From the NCBI GenBank assembly GCA_026874595.1, contig CM049316.1, forward strand, positions 70,237,676-70,301,675: DNA of 64,000 nucleotides, written 5' to 3'. The stretch's first letter is position 1, and every line of letters begins with the position of its first letter. The notes beneath the pieces are model-generated. The model was given only the letters and a program-made list of their open reading frames with translations, was not told the origin of the DNA and ran no database searches. The position numbers were made by a program, and so were the translations under genes. Below are positions 13,047 to 26,308 of this stretch, in pieces. Origin of the DNA: Sipunculus nudus. Lineage: Eukaryota; Annelida; Sipuncula; Golfingiida; Sipunculidae.

Positions 13047-13125
13047 TCACACACACACACACATACACACACACACACACCCTCTCTCTATCTCTCTATC
13101 TCTCACACACACACACATATATACT
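13047..13125. repeat. (CA)n/(TC)n microsatellite
   Basis: Alternating CA repeats are followed by TCTCTATCTC repeats and a second CA run, ending in ATATAT. Confidence 0.95.
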
Positions 13126-13459
13126 TTTAATTATACTTCTCCGTAAAGTTTTTACTCCCATATAGTCGACCGACGGGCAAATAACCGACGGTTCTCGTGC
13201 AAAAATACCTTGAGGCCTATAAATATATAATAGTTCGGTTATTAATGAATTGAAATGTTTATATAGTCAAAATTGTCTTTTAAACGTCCGTATTTCGACT
13301 GGACATATTATTGTATACCCACGGTCCGTCCGTGCGTCTGTCCATAAACATTTAGTGTCGCCACCATACCTCACTAGGGCTTTGATGGATTTTCACGAAT
13401 CTCGCCATAATTGCATAGCGATAGGTTGTCTTGCCCGAGTTCAGTTATATGCAATATCC

Positions 13460-13800
13460 ATACATAATTTATTAGGTTACAGGTCATCACGCTACCTTAT
13501 GTTATCGCCGCGATAACCGACCAGGAATATGAATGATTTTGATGAAACTCAACAAAATATTTATCAATATAATATATAATTAGTTCGATTCCTGGTAAAA
13601 TTCATGCATATTTAATGAGGTTACAAGGTCATCATGCTACCTTGTGTTATCGGCGTGATAACTGACCAGGACTATGAAAGATTTTGGCGAAACTCAACAA
13701 AATATTACTCAATATAATAAATAATAAGTGCGATTCCTGGTAGAATCCATGCATATTTAATGAGGTCTGACGTCTCCAGTCCTTGGTTATGAATTTTCCT
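13460..13800. repeat. 145-bp tandem repeat, about 2.3 copies
   Basis: GATAACCGACCAGGA at 13512 and GATAACTGACCAGGA at 13657 mark the same point in adjacent units, 145 bp apart. Each unit holds GAAACTCAACAAAATAT, a CGATTCCTGGTA block, CATGCATATTTAATGAGGT and TCATCATGCTACCTTGTGTTATCG. An incomplete earlier unit begins near 13460. Confidence 0.85.
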
Positions 13801-14411
13801 TAAACTCATTATAAAATGTTACTAATACATTTAAAAAAAATAATTTTTCGGCATAACCAACACATATAATGAGGTCAGGCGTCATATAATACACTACTGG
13901 CCTATTATGCACCCTTGCTTTACACTTGTTAATTTAATTATGGTGTTGTTTTAGTTGCGAGTAAGTTTTAAAATTATTTTAATTCGTGTATGTTTAACGG
14001 CACCAACATAAAAACACCGGTTTATTGGTTTACTTCAATTAAGAAGTGACAAAACATTGTCTCCATTTGAGTAAATACGTTAAGAGACCAAAATTGGATG
14101 CTAAGAGAACAGAAATTTGAACTTAGTATGTACTTATCGAATTGGCCACGTGTTATCCGGTTTAACCTATATGTGACGTACGCGGTAATACCCCAGCTCC
14201 AGCAGTAACTATTTTGGTAACGTTTTGATTTGTTTACCGCGACAGGTAGATATATGCTGTTTATCCAGTACACCAAGTGACAAACAGAACATAAATACTT
14301 GTAAAAGGAAATCGGAGCTGTCCTGTATTCAGTAACTGTTAGTTGATTTCATGATCAGAATAATTGTTTGACAGAGGCCGAACTGGTATTTTCTATAAGT
14401 TCCTAGAGGTT

Positions 14412-14934
14412 TAATTACCTCCGCCAAAGAGGGTATGCTTTCATTCCCGTTCATTTGTGTGTTTGTGTGGTTATGTGTGTCTGTTTGTGTGGCTATGTGT
14501 GTGTGCTTGTGTTGTTCATCACATAACTCACGCAATCAAGAATGATTTTTTATTTTAAATGCACCGTGCTATTTTGTTACTTACAAAAGTAATATAAATG
14601 GTTGACAACTTTTAAGACTGGCTTTGTATAGGTTCTTGAAGCTTGAAATGCCTTGCTAGTCTGTTACTTGATGAAATTTCATGAAACTTTCAGGGCATTT
14701 CGGGAATGGGCCAATGAAGAATCGATAAGATTTGAGTGTGGATCCGGCTTATGATACGGATTCAGGAACATAACGAAGGAATATTCTTAAATGAACAATC
14801 ACTTATGCACAGGGCATACAAATGGACATGGGAATATGGGCCGAATAAGTGAACACGAACATGTTTTGGGAGCACCCCACAACAGGGACTCCCACATGGC
14901 AGAGGCTTGCATTCCTTAGAATGCAGATTTCTAG
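14412..14934 (+). mobile_element. Non-autonomous Helitron-like element, copy 2
   Basis: It begins near TTAATTACCTCCGCCAAAGAGG and ends with GGCAGAGGCT, a perfect TGCATTC (14908-14914) / GAATGCA (14919-14925) hairpin, GATTT and CTAG (14931-14934) followed by T. The middle includes a TGTGTGTTTGTGTGG tract and GTGTGGATCCGG. It has no Rep/helicase coding frame. Compared with the copy at 10893-11157 it has about 250 extra internal bases. Confidence 0.75.
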
Positions 14935-14939
14935 TTCAA

Positions 14940-17900
14940 AATGAAAACATTTAAGATATTATATAATAAGTTTGGCTAATAAATCTTCTTATGAAGACCA
15001 TGAGGTAAGACAGTATAGATAAGTTATTGGTTGGCCCAAGGTCACGTCTGGACATTACACTGACACACCTCGTAAATTTAATAATTAACTGTAGCTAAGC
15101 ACTATATACATATCGATACGCAACATCGTTACGGTTACCGATACGTTTTGCATGCTGTATCGTTGTTTCACTTAAACTAAAATATATGACCTATTCATGA
15201 AGCTTAAGCTACATTTTTTCTTACAGTTCTTATATTTAACTGTCAAGGCTTTAATAAAAACGCATTTCGTATGATCGTCTAGGTGAGGGATGTATGTACA
15301 CTTGTCGGTGCTTCCAGCCTTTCATGATAAGCCCGCGTGTGTGAGCCATGATAGACGGATATTGCGAAATGTTCTCGTTAGTGTTGAAATCGATGCTCAT
15401 GACATTTTATATATTTCTACCCTTATAATATGTATGGCATGTTTTAACATTTTGTGAAGAGGTATATCCCTTAATAATCGATTATTTCATCTCTAATTGT
15501 TTGAAATTAAGCAAAGAAAGTATCGAGGTCCATATATTTTGGTCCTACATATTGAACAGGTGATCGAACTAGTGGTCAAAATCTTGGATAAATTAAATAC
15601 TATGTACAATGCATGTATATATGTACGACACACATATAAATATATATTATAGTATTTTTTTTTTGTTTTTAACATTAAGCTTTGGAACCACAAAGTTTCA
15701 ATGATACATTAAGGAAAAAAAGGGTCTTGTCAATACGTATCGCGTATCGCTTTAAGTGTATCGCAATACGTATCGTACCTGAATAGGCTGACCTATACCG
15801 AGCCTTACTAAGCACATCACTTAAAAAAGTGTTTTCTTAATCGGACTCTGATAGAGAGGACACTTACCGGTAGATTAATTCTTTTCAGATGAAGTATGCC
15901 CCCTTATAAATCTTCCAGTTTTGGACCGGCTGTATACCCTTTGTAGTTTGCTTATTAATTCTTGGGCTGAAATGTGGCCTGGGCGACGTGCACACGCAAA
16001 ATTTAAAGAAATAAAAAAAAAAACACGGTTTTACTGGAATAACATTTGGAGTCTAAACCTTCAAATTATCAAGACTGCAAATATTATTTAAATAAGAAAT
16101 GAAATTAAAAGGTACATGCTAGGCTATATAGGAAGGATGACTGCAGTTCTTAAAGCGGATGACCATACACCTGATAGCAGACAGTCTTAGCCGACTCAGG
16201 TGAAAAAAATCCATACCCACAGAGGGCAGGCATAAGGGTCCACTGCTCGATGGAAAGAGGCCGGGGGTCGTCGGGGCAAGAGAGTTTAACCCCAGAGTGG
16301 CAGAGGGTGGAATCCTTAGCTACCCGCGATAAGCAACTGTCATGGGCTCATGTCAAGCTATCGGACAATAACAGAACACAGAATGGAAGTTACACTGTAG
16401 TTACTGCATGCGACTTGTGACATGCTGGTTTGGGCTGTACGCAAAATGGCGGCCCCCACGAGCGGTTTCAATATTTAAGGTTTTAAGACAGTCTGAAGGT
16501 GGTAGTTTATCTGCGGAGACTGTTGGCCAATAGACTGTATTATTTTTAGGCAGAAACCTGAGGAACGCTCTATTGATTGCATAATTTATATTTTTTTCAG
16601 AAAAAAATTAGTTTAATATATAATATTTATTTATATGAAAATAAAAAAAATCTGTTCACAAATTGGAATTTCCGATAAATGAGATTCCTTATTTATGATA
16701 CCGTAAAGTACTTCTCAATACTACTTTATTATTTTATTATCATTATTTAAAACTTAAACCATATTTTTTTAATAAACAAACATGCGCAAATACAAAACCG
16801 GGTAGTGAAACGTGCAGTTCATATATAAAGAATCCGGAAATATATACATAAAAACATTGAATACAGATAAGTAACCAAATAAAAGTGCTTAACTTTTATA
16901 ATTTTCTATTTAATCCCCGATCAACCGCCACCTACTGTTCAGCTCGGTAGTCATAGGACATTCTATGTGTTGTTGATATATAATATAGTTTTAACACTTC
17001 AGTTTTGATGTTGATCTTCAGTATTGTATCAAGCGTGAAAAATCACCTTCTAACTTTGACTTGCTGTAGTTCTTCATATCATATAATCTGGCTGCTTAGC
17101 TACTAAACCGTGAGCTTAAATTCATATTTTTTACCATTCTCTTGATACGTGTAATTTACAAATATTAATCCTGTATCATATAAGCTTTTTAGAAGTTTTT
17201 ATTTTTTCTCTAGACAAAAAATAACGTAATCGTATAATTTCCATGCCTGCCTCCCTTTCGGAGAACTCATTCAGTGCGAATTAGTCGGAAGATCCTCGAA
17301 AAAAAAAACATAAAGATGTCCTGACACCCGTTATCAGTGTACAGCATAGCGAAGTCATGATAAAATAGGCGTTTGACCAAGCCAATGTCGACAGTGATGT
17401 CAAGACTTGTGATTTTATGAACCACGTTGACACGATGATGTGAAGGATTACTATTTGAGTGCAGTTTTGATGGCGACGGATTAGGCTGGAAATCATGAAT
17501 TCTATATATACGGTATTATAAATCTTGTGTAATGTCCTGTTGTGAGCGAAGCGCTGAACCGAAAAGCGTCAAATATGTCGTTAATGCGCTTACGCCAATG
17601 ACATAGTAGGGAGTACAGCCGTTATCTCATTTTAAAGTTAATCAACTGGTCTAATATCAATGACATCCTGGAAAATATACCTTCACGCCATATTTAAAGC
17701 AGGATAGTAATATTTTTTATGAACCTGAACTGCTAGCGTACAAATTTTGTGCGACAGAGACACAAAAAAAAACGCGACAACAGCCTTAAAATGAGATGTA
17801 TATTATAAATGTTCCTATCAAGAATTCTGATTGTTATGGAAATAAAATGATCATATTTTCAGATGATTATAATTTAAATGACGCATTTTCAATTGAAATC

Positions 17901-19750
17901 TCACATTCTGGTGGAAGCCACTTAGGTTCAGGCATTATCGTTGAAGAGGTGAAGGTAAAATACGAATACTTGTGAAGTCAATATAAAATTTACAATGAGT
18001 ATGTTAATCATAAATAAATAAATTTGGTAGTTCGTGCTCTGATTAATTTGGTTATTCAGATTAGTTTGGTAGTATTTGAATTGGATATCTATGGCAAACT
18101 TAAATCCGTTGTTAATTATTTTAAATGGACTGCAACACCTAATCTCTCAATGACATCACTGGTCGGAAAGACTTTTACAAACACAAGGTCCCAATCAGAA
18201 CTCGAAATTTGAAACTGGTTTCGGTTCCGCGAAGCCGTTAACATTATAACTGCGAAACCATCTCCGGAGAAGGTTTCGGTTTCGCCCTTGTTATACTGGC
18301 ACGATCACGACATTGGGCCAAAGTAGGGCAGTTTTTTATTCTATTAATTGATACTGATGAGGTCTGTTAGGGTTAAATAGGCGATAAACTTTTGTTTTCT
18401 TTTGAATTCAATATTCCCCACTTAAGCCTGTATGGCTAAAGATGAGGCGCACGTATCCAGTATGTCCATGTTGTTTGAAATGTTGGTATGTTATTCGATA
18501 CAGAGATTTTCAACATAATTACAATATAATTTGTCAGTCCTTATTAATAATGCTCTTACTAGGTCTCAAAGTGCCAGGGAATCACTAATTTTTGAAAATA
18601 CTGACAACATTATTTCATTCAATTATATTAAATTATTAACATTGTTATCATATTTTTTATTAATGTCAAAGCCGTCCACTTATATGTACGTTGCGAAACC
18701 ATACAGAACTGTTTTTTATGTAACCGTAAATTGTTTCGTATTTTCTAGTGGGGCCTATCTCTAGTTATTGCAGTCCATGTGTCAAATAGCCTCTACAGAC
18801 CAATACACTGAAGAAACATTCTTTGAATAAACAATCATCATTGTTTATTTCTTTGTAAATAAACATATATATTACATGCTAATGTTGTTGTTTTTTGTTT
18901 CAATAAACGTTATTAACTTGACATATTAAATGTAAAAATGCTTATTTTATCGCACGGTTGAGAATTCGGTCGTCCAGTATGACCACCTTGCTTACACAAC
19001 CACTCCGCTAACACGACTACTTTGGAAGGTCCTACAATAACTTGCACGCTCGTGTGTTTATGAATCCTATAATTTCAGGATTTGGGCGTGGTCCAAAAAA
19101 AGATTTACCTCCCATATACTTTACCGACACACGTCCCCCTGCTACCTAACCTCCGCAGATAAATTCTCGCCTGGACGCTGTCCTCAGAGTACTTACGTGT
19201 CGCAGCTCCGTCCTCTCATGCAGCTCTGATAGGTTTGTGTGCCTGTATCTCAAAAACACTTTTGGAAAAAAAAAACAAAATCCGGATGTCAGAGAGTATT
19301 CAGACATATACATTAAAACCCGGTAGTCAAAGGTCGCATTTCGAAGTTATGAATTTATCGTTAGTTTGTTGAAACACGCTATGTCTCACCACACCCTCTA
19401 CATCGGAAGATACTGCCGGTAGTGACCACTGACTGCTAAAGCAGTGAGGGGACGAGATTAAATATATTGCATATACACTGATTTGCGTAATTTAATCCTG
19501 CTCTAACGATAAAGATACCCTGACACAGGCGTTGCAGACACATGCTGACACAACTTGCAAAAACTGAGCAGATCAGACTCACAAGAGTACGACTCTGCTG
19601 TTTAGGGGTTGTTGGAGTCAAAATCGGACACCCACAATGCACCAGAGCTTCTAATAGTCCAGCGGTGTAGGTATAAATGTAGTGAAATGGTCCGTTCAAG
19701 TGTGTTGGTTAAGAATTGCTTCAAGGCAAATTACATAAACATTGTTTTTT
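14940..19750. other. Unassigned DNA
   Basis: I see no gene I can defend. Near 16140-16470 the composition becomes locally GC-richer and includes CAAAATGGCGGCCCCC at 16443, but its frame closes after ten residues. An AT-rich stretch lies at 16590-16780. Most frames shorter than 90 residues in this stretch have no recognisable features. Confidence 0.5.
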
Positions 19751-19755
19751 TTTGT

Positions 19756-19820
19756 GAGGACTTTACCGAATAAGTAATATATTGTAAGCATGCGCATATG
19801 AAATGTAAACAGAAGGTTTT
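19756..19820 (+). repeat. Short dispersed repeat, copy 1
   Basis: GTGAGGACTTTACCGAATAAGTAATAT followed by GCATGCGCATATGAAATGTAA aligns with 39955-40030. It is only a short match and the element boundaries are not visible. Confidence 0.4.
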
Positions 19821-19934
19821 TTTAATGTAATAAGTTTTTAATTTTGAAATTAGATAGTTGAGATAAGTAGTTCCGGCCGTCCCACAGTGCCCAAACAAAA
19901 GAGATTCGTATCGAGTTGAAGAGGAAGGATAGTA

Positions 19935-20010
19935 CTAGCCGCTCATTGGTTGGTCATCGTGGCGGTGCCCGTCGCTGGGCCCAATCATTAATTGCCAATG
20001 TTGGTATACA
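19935..20010. promoter_or_regulatory. Cluster of CCAAT motifs
   Basis: CATTGGTTGG near 19945 (CCAAT on the minus strand), CCAATCATTAATT near 19980 and GCCAATGTTGG near 19993 lie within about 50 bp in a locally GC-richer stretch. NF-Y-type promoters show such clusters. No gene is visible on either side, so a promoter is only a possibility. Confidence 0.2.
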
Positions 20011-20228
20011 GTCTCAAAGCACGTGCGTTTGGTTGATAATTTATTCATATTAATTCCACAAGTTGCAAGGTATTGGATTTTTCCCTTAGTTCGTTATGTG
20101 GTACGTGGTGCGCAAAATCAAGCATATAGCTATGGACCAAGAACGTTTTAAGTAACAATCCAAGAAATATTGGAGGTACTTTGGCTCACCATATTTTTTT
20201 CAGCAAAGGATTCTTTATTTACAATGTG

Positions 20229-20229
<1 letters not shown>

Positions 20230-20285
<56 letters not shown>
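20230..20285. repeat. (AT)n microsatellite
   Basis: About 28 uninterrupted AT dinucleotides. Confidence 0.97.
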
Positions 20286-20286
<1 letters not shown>

Positions 20287-21210
20287 GTACATACATGTGT
20301 ATATAACGGCCGGGATATTTATAAGTATTATGTTTAGTCTTTGATGAACCGATTTAGTAAACGTGTCACTGTTAAACAAAACAACAAACAAGGAATTCGA
20401 ACGGGGTATTCTTGGTGGCTCAATCTGATGATCTATCTATCAATAAAAACAGAATTAAAAGTATAAAATTCTAACCAGTAAATCGGATTAGGAATGACAT
20501 ACTCTTCATGATAAAGACAATTTGAGATTTTCAAACGATTATGATACCTTAATAAATCTTTACAGACTAAAACAGTGACAGAGAAATGTGAAAGAAAACA
20601 TTAAATGTATTTACATTCAAGCTCATTTTATATTATCTATGCTGGCCAGACCAATCCCATTAACTCGAATACGATAAAGGGTGTAATTAAAGGCCGAAAA
20701 CCATTATATAGTGGGTTATGAAAGAACATTAAATTCATAAATATTACTCTGATTACTATTTGCTTCCTTTAAATCCTCTTAGACCAATTATTTACTTATG
20801 AAATAAGTGTCACGTTCTTACGTTCAAACTAATATTCGATATTTTATCTCTCAACATGGCTAAATTTGAATGTGAATTCCCTTATTAAAATCTGTTTGCA
20901 TTTTAACACCAAATGCGCTGTGTGTAATGTTAAATTTAATTAACTCGTCTGCATGTTGTTTATTTGTTAATCAATTCACACGCATATTTTGATTTCATGG
21001 CTCGAATTATTTATTTGTTAAATTGTAATTTTTCAAAATGTTGCCATATTGGTGATTTTGACGAGTTTGGATAATTTTAAAACAACGAAAATGAAGAACA
21101 CATATTTTTTATTGTTGAAATAATCATTGCCGCAATCTCAGCGATTTAAATTTTAGATTTTACTCATTGTAAATTTTTCTTGAGGATTCCCTTCTCAGTT
21201 GTATTCTTGT

Positions 21211-21440
21211 TCTGCTAGAGGGTTCTCGTTCCCTCACGATTTTATCTCGTTCCCTCTCCAGGGAACGCGAAATGTACTCGAGGGAACAAGATAAGATTGC
21301 GAAGGAACTCGAAAATATCGCGATGGAACGAGATAAGATCGCGAGGGAACGAGATAAGATCGCGAACGCGAAATGATCGCGAGGGGACGTGAAAAGATCG
21401 CGAGGGAACGCTAAATGATCCAGAGGTTACGCGATATTTA
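21211..21440. repeat. GAGGGAACGAGATAAG minisatellite with inverted arm
   Basis: Units near ATCGCGAGGGAACGAGATAAG (about 21 bp) repeat from 21275 to 21420 with substitutions. The first 50 bases (TCTCGTTCCCTCACGATTTT, TCTCGTTCCCTC) are the same unit inverted, so the left arm can fold onto the array. The minus-strand 158-residue frame across this array (21242-21718) reads as SRSFHVPSRSF-type repeats and is a product of the minisatellite, not a protein I would annotate. Confidence 0.85.
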
Positions 21441-22516
21441 CCCAAAATAAATAAATATATATATAACACAGGTGTCCCTACAGGGACTCCGTTCAATATG
21501 GCTACTGGAACATACAAATATTTGCTCGAGGGTACAATAGATTTTCCATTTTCTATTCGTCTGGTTACCGCTACATGATACAAATTGTAATAAATATGTG
21601 TTTCTAGAAGCAAACTATTCAATGAGTAAAGATTTCTTTTTATATTACCTACTTTTAACTGCATGTATTCTAAAGTTGCAATCATATCAATGTCACAAGA
21701 CGCCATACAGGCATTCACGAGGTAATTTTTGTAGGACGCGATTCCTTATAAGTAAAGAAATAATAAATAAATGCAACATAATTATTTTGTTTCATTGCTA
21801 AATAGAAAGAATAATGAATATAAAAAGCCATGAGCTAATACATACACGAATATTCATGGTATTTGGATAAAGAGTCTACCATTAAAATTGTTCTAACATT
21901 TCTTATATTATATTTATTTCAGAGTATAAGCATATTTCGAAAGTCTTATAATAGGTCCTGGTTAAACGAATAAAAGGATCCGTATGTCTTGATTATTCCT
22001 GCATTTTAAGTTTATGGCCATATGGGTTGTTGGACCTGTAAAATATGTATTATACCATTACAAGTCGTATTATGTTTGCGTTAATATTGAACATTGTTAA
22101 TTATTACTTCTGACAAATAATGGTTACGACTTCGAATGTCACTGCAAAGTCCTCTTTTACTGTTATGAGTTAATTCTGAACGGCAGTCATAGCATGTTAT
22201 CATGTGGTGTATTTTTGTGAGAATCAGGCAAACCGGTCTCTTGCTGAGCCCGACAGTTATGTAAAAACTTCAGGCGATCCAGCACGTATATCAGTATATC
22301 AATGGGCCCAAAAAAATATAGGTTATATCATAACACAGGGAGCTTAGATTAATGTTTATTAGATTAATATTAGTTATAAGGACTTTGTCCTTAAATGTAA
22401 CATATTAAACTGAAATGTGTACTAATAGCTGTGCAATTATTTGGTGTCTTTGCTGTGTGGCAGAAACATAGGAGTATCAGCAGACTTTATCCCGACCAAA
22501 TTGCACTTTATTGCCT

Positions 22517-22519
<3 letters not shown>

Positions 22520-22566
<47 letters not shown>
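22520..22566. repeat. (TA)n microsatellite
   Basis: A long TA run directly abuts the paired tRNA-like units. A second, shorter TA run at 22784-22819 lies on their other side. Confidence 0.95.
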
Positions 22567-22573
<7 letters not shown>

Positions 22574-22585
22574 GAATAGGCATGC

Positions 22586-22760
22586 TGGTTCACTGCTGGT
22601 GGGAATCGAACCCACGACCTTCCAAATTCCGATGCGGCCGATTTCCGATTTACGGTGCGATTTCCGATCCCCCATGGGGATCTGTCGTAGCCCAGTGTTT
22701 AAGACAGCCGCACTGGAAATCGGAAGATCGTGGGTTCGATTCCAACAGGCAGGGAACCAA
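22586..22760. mobile_element. Head-to-head pair of tRNA-derived (SINE-like) units
   Basis: On the plus strand, GTAGCCCAGTGTTTAAGACA (A-box region) is followed by GGTTCGATTCC (B box, 22733-22743). On the minus strand, the same B box lies at 22602-22612 (plus-strand GGAATCGAACC), so two related units face in opposite directions and the block can fold back on itself. A second A box on the minus strand is not clear, so the left unit may be partial. The block is bracketed by (TA)n tracts, which fits insertion into or growth of TA repeats. Not a functional tRNA: acceptor arms do not pair. Confidence 0.6.
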
Positions 22761-23405
22761 CTTTTCTGAGTGTACCATTTCCATCTATATATATATATAT
22801 AGATATATATATATATATCATGTGGTTCATACTGTGACACGTGATGGCAAGAAAGGTCATGTGGCCATCAGGGGAATTGACTGTTCAGCAGACATAGCAA
22901 ACAGCGCTGACAGTCCGTGACGTGACAGGGTTCTTGATCAGTCAATGACATGGCTGCAACCTTGACTGATTTAAACAGATTTCCCATGTGGTGACATGGC
23001 TGTTGGCTATCCTGACAACGATCTGGTTTCTATATATATATGGGTCTTTGTTAATATTCAAAACGGTACCTAGGACTTATTTTTTTTCAAATACGAATAT
23101 AAATATACAAACCCTCACGCAATGCTTTACCTCAGAGATTTATCTGTTGACATATTGGTTCCTTTGGCACCCCCAGTCTCAAATCTCATGGAAGCAATGA
23201 TATGTATCAAGAACAAAGTACGCTGACCTTTATATTATTTAGATTTTTCTACTTCCTATATCAGCCTAGATACAGATATTTAATCAAAATTGCAGTTGCT
23301 TCCAAAACAGTTGTTTCAGGTGTGTGGCTTTATATGCCTTCAAAATACACACATTCTGTAAATATTTGATAAAATAATTATTTTATGTTCAATAAGTAGT
23401 CACCT

Positions 23406-23520
23406 AATTATGATGATAATAATAATGATGATAAAAATAATAATAATAAAAATAATAATAATAATGAAAAATAACAATAATTATAATAATATTAATAAAA
23501 ATAATAATATCAACATTACT
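23406..23520. repeat. AAT/ATG-rich simple repeat
   Basis: Triplets AAT, ATG and AAC recur imperfectly for over 100 bases. Confidence 0.9.
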
Positions 23521-24884
23521 GTAATGAATGCCTGATCACGCACTCTTGACTTTATTACTATAAAATCACAGCGTCTTAAAACGGACAATTCGATTCGGCT
23601 AAGGATTCAGCTAAACAGGAAGGGAATGTGCCACTAACTGCTTTTTTTGTCTCAAGTGCAAATAAGTACCGGAATCTGTGCGAACACGGATACGATGTGC
23701 GAGAATTTTACTTTTATGATTAGATGTATATATTTGTATTTATAAATACTCGTGCATTATAAGTCCATTATAAGACACAACACTGCAACCGTATCTATAT
23801 GTCTGCTTATATCGGATATATCGTGAAAACAAAGTGATATCAAAATTTGGGCCGAACAGTTCCTCGTATCTGCGTACATAGAAGGGGTCGACTTGACAGT
23901 ACAACAACGGTAACAAAGAAAATGTTATCAAATTCAAGAGATAAAACCATCTGACCAAATAAAGAATAAAAGAGCAATGCAGAAAACGGTTCCCTCATTA
24001 ATATGTATATCGCATTAGAATGTATAATATTAATACCCTGTCATACAGCAAGTATATTAAGGGAATATGTTTCTTATTTCCTTTAGTAGCTGTGTTTTAC
24101 TTTTGGGGGTTATTATGAATGGGGTATTAAACACCTTCCCTAATTTTGATCTCGAGGTATCGTTGTTAATACACTTCTTTTGATGATATATGGAACTTTG
24201 AATCACGTATAATTCACTTGCTCTCGGAAATACATCTCGTGTGTCCCTTGTGGCATGTATTGGAATGGCCAAGATATAAAAGACACACACCCATATCTTT
24301 CTTATATTCGGGCAAAGACGGGGCCGATATCAGCTGTCACTCAGTCCTTTATGCTGACACTTCTTATGCTTTGCAATATGATTATTAATGATTACATTTA
24401 ATTATTTTATACCATCAAGTGAACCAATGACAGACCCAGGGTACAGACTTTGCTTTTTTGTAATGTATAGTCCGCAATGACCTTACGTGGTTGAGGTAAT
24501 TTCAGTTGATTCCTGAAACTGGAACTGGGCGTTCGGCCATTAACGCTGGCGGCGTGAATTAATCGATTTCCTCCTAGTTACATAGAGATTAATGTCAATA
24601 CAGATTCCACTCATGCCCTTGTACAGTTAATAACAGGCCCAACCAGTCTGGGACCGCCGTGCTTTTTTTGTATTTAGTTCAAACAGGCTATCTGGGCTCT
24701 TGCCTGAATAACTAAAGTCTACCACATTTGACCATCCGGTAACCTAAAGTTCAACAACATGATCGACACTCGATAGCTACTCCAATAAATGATTAAGTAA
24801 TTAGTCAAAACAAATGGTCAATGGGCCTTGACGCTCAGTTGAATTACATAAGAATTAAGTGACATAATTTCAGAATTCATAGCA

Positions 24885-25320
24885 GACTTGCCAAGCCCCT
24901 CCCCCTCCCATTTGTACCCTGTCTGTCTGGGTGCTCAAATTTCAAAATCACATTTTTGGTCTGTAGCTCGCAAAAATACAGGTCACCATGACCTAATTAC
25001 AGGTTTCCAAAGACACTTGCCAAGGACCTCCCTGGATATTATGTTAGAAGAGTCTTGGGATAGTGGATACAATACAATTTGAGCCCTGTCTGAATGTGTT
25101 GGTGCTCAAAGTCATGTTTTCGGCCTGCAGCTTGCAGAATGTAGTCACTATGGCGTAAATTCAGGTTTCCAAGGAGATTTATCCAGGACCTCCCTGGATA
25201 TATACAGTAAGATGCATCTGGGTCTAACGGTAACCATTTGTGCCTTGTTAACGGTCGGACGGACGACGGACAAAGGGTGATCGCTATAGCTCAGATGACC
25301 TTCAGTCAGCTGAGCTAAAA
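24885..25320 (+). mobile_element. Short pearl/Helentron-like element with two core units
   Basis: Two related core units of about 180 bp are visible: GTGCTCAAA..GGTCTGTAGCTCGCAAAA..CAGGTTTCCAA..CTCCCTGGATAT and GTGCTCAAA..GGCCTGCAGCTTGCAGAA..CAGGTTTCCAA..CTCCCTGGATAT. After them come GGTCGGACGGACGACGGACA, the hairpin TAGCTCAG (25287-25294) / CTGAGCTA (25310-25317) and AAAA. The same terminal sequence ends the large array at 52741, and the core resembles that array's CATAGCTCAAAGGATATGGG..GGTTTCCATGGAGA block. Pearl elements of bivalves and other Helentron-related elements carry tandem cores between conserved arms; this is a low-copy version. Confidence 0.7.
25287..25317. terminator. 3' terminal hairpin of the pearl-like element
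   Basis: TAGCTCAG and CTGAGCTA are perfect 8-base complements separated by 15 bases, directly before AAAA. This is an element-end structure, not a transcription terminator of a gene. An identical arrangement lies at 52709-52739. Confidence 0.7.
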
Positions 25321-26253
25321 CCTTTGTGTCTTATGTTAACTTTATATGTCATATATTTTATTATTTCATATTCTGCTATTTAGCTGAGTTGTCATTCTTG
25401 TGATTGTGTTATTCTCACTGTATGTTTCATGTTTGATATCATTTCTTGCTGTATAATTTTATCTTTATCCACTTTCATCATACTTTTTTTTATTTTACAT
25501 GATTTTACATTGGGTCACCTGTATTGTCTGACAAGGCCCTGTAAAATATAAGACAGTCTTGTCTGAACGAATTACCCTTTATCAACATAATTTAAACGAA
25601 CAAATACCAACAATGATTTTAAATGTAAAAATGTTGTGGAAAGAACTTGGTCTGTACTATTGGGCCCTTGGCAGCTCTGTGTTACCTGACACATAACTTA
25701 CTGTAGCGTCCCGATGGCTGCGTAAAGCGCCTTTCACACAACATTTTGTATGACCAGCACAGTCCGTGATTGTTTAGGCTTTATTCGAAATGCTAAAGCG
25801 CCGAGTAAAGCTATTCACTTTGAAGGGGACATATATTTCTATCTCGGGGATGACCGCGCCCTTATCCGCAAGTTAAATTAATACTTTGAATGTTAATTTG
25901 AATAATTAATTTATTACGTGGACGAATTAGGAAATCAATAATAGAAAAGATTAACCGTTAAAAAATGTTTTCTATATTTTACAGAAAGCACACAGCATAA
26001 GACGTACCAAGTATGAAAAAAATGAATACGGGCGAAGGGGACGAAATGGTGCAGGAAACCATAGATGATATTCCGGCGGGGCATCGTTATTACAGTTTAT
26101 TGAGCGGAAGTGGTTATAGTTCCGCAGGGAAGACAGATGACCAGACCTGATAACCATACATTAATGTAAGATGACAATATCAGTGGAGAGATAAATTGAG
26201 ACCGACCAAGCGGTAACGTTAAGTAAACCATTTGACCGAATAAACAAAAACTG

Positions 26254-26255
<2 letters not shown>

Positions 26256-26305
<50 letters not shown>
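26256..26305. repeat. (TA)n microsatellite
   Basis: About 25 uninterrupted TA dinucleotides. Confidence 0.97.

Positions 26306-26308
<3 letters not shown>

Noticed and set aside
16443-16475. CAAAATGGCGGCCCCC, a YY1-like motif with a start codon
   Set aside because: The frame closes after ten residues and no usable splice donor precedes the stop.
21242-21718. 158-residue minus-strand frame with SRSF repeats
   Set aside because: It is a translation of the GAGGGAACGAGATAAG minisatellite.
22431-22920. Frames of 106-112 residues around 22.6 kb
   Set aside because: They consist of (TA)n-encoded YIYIYI and the tRNA-like fold-back.
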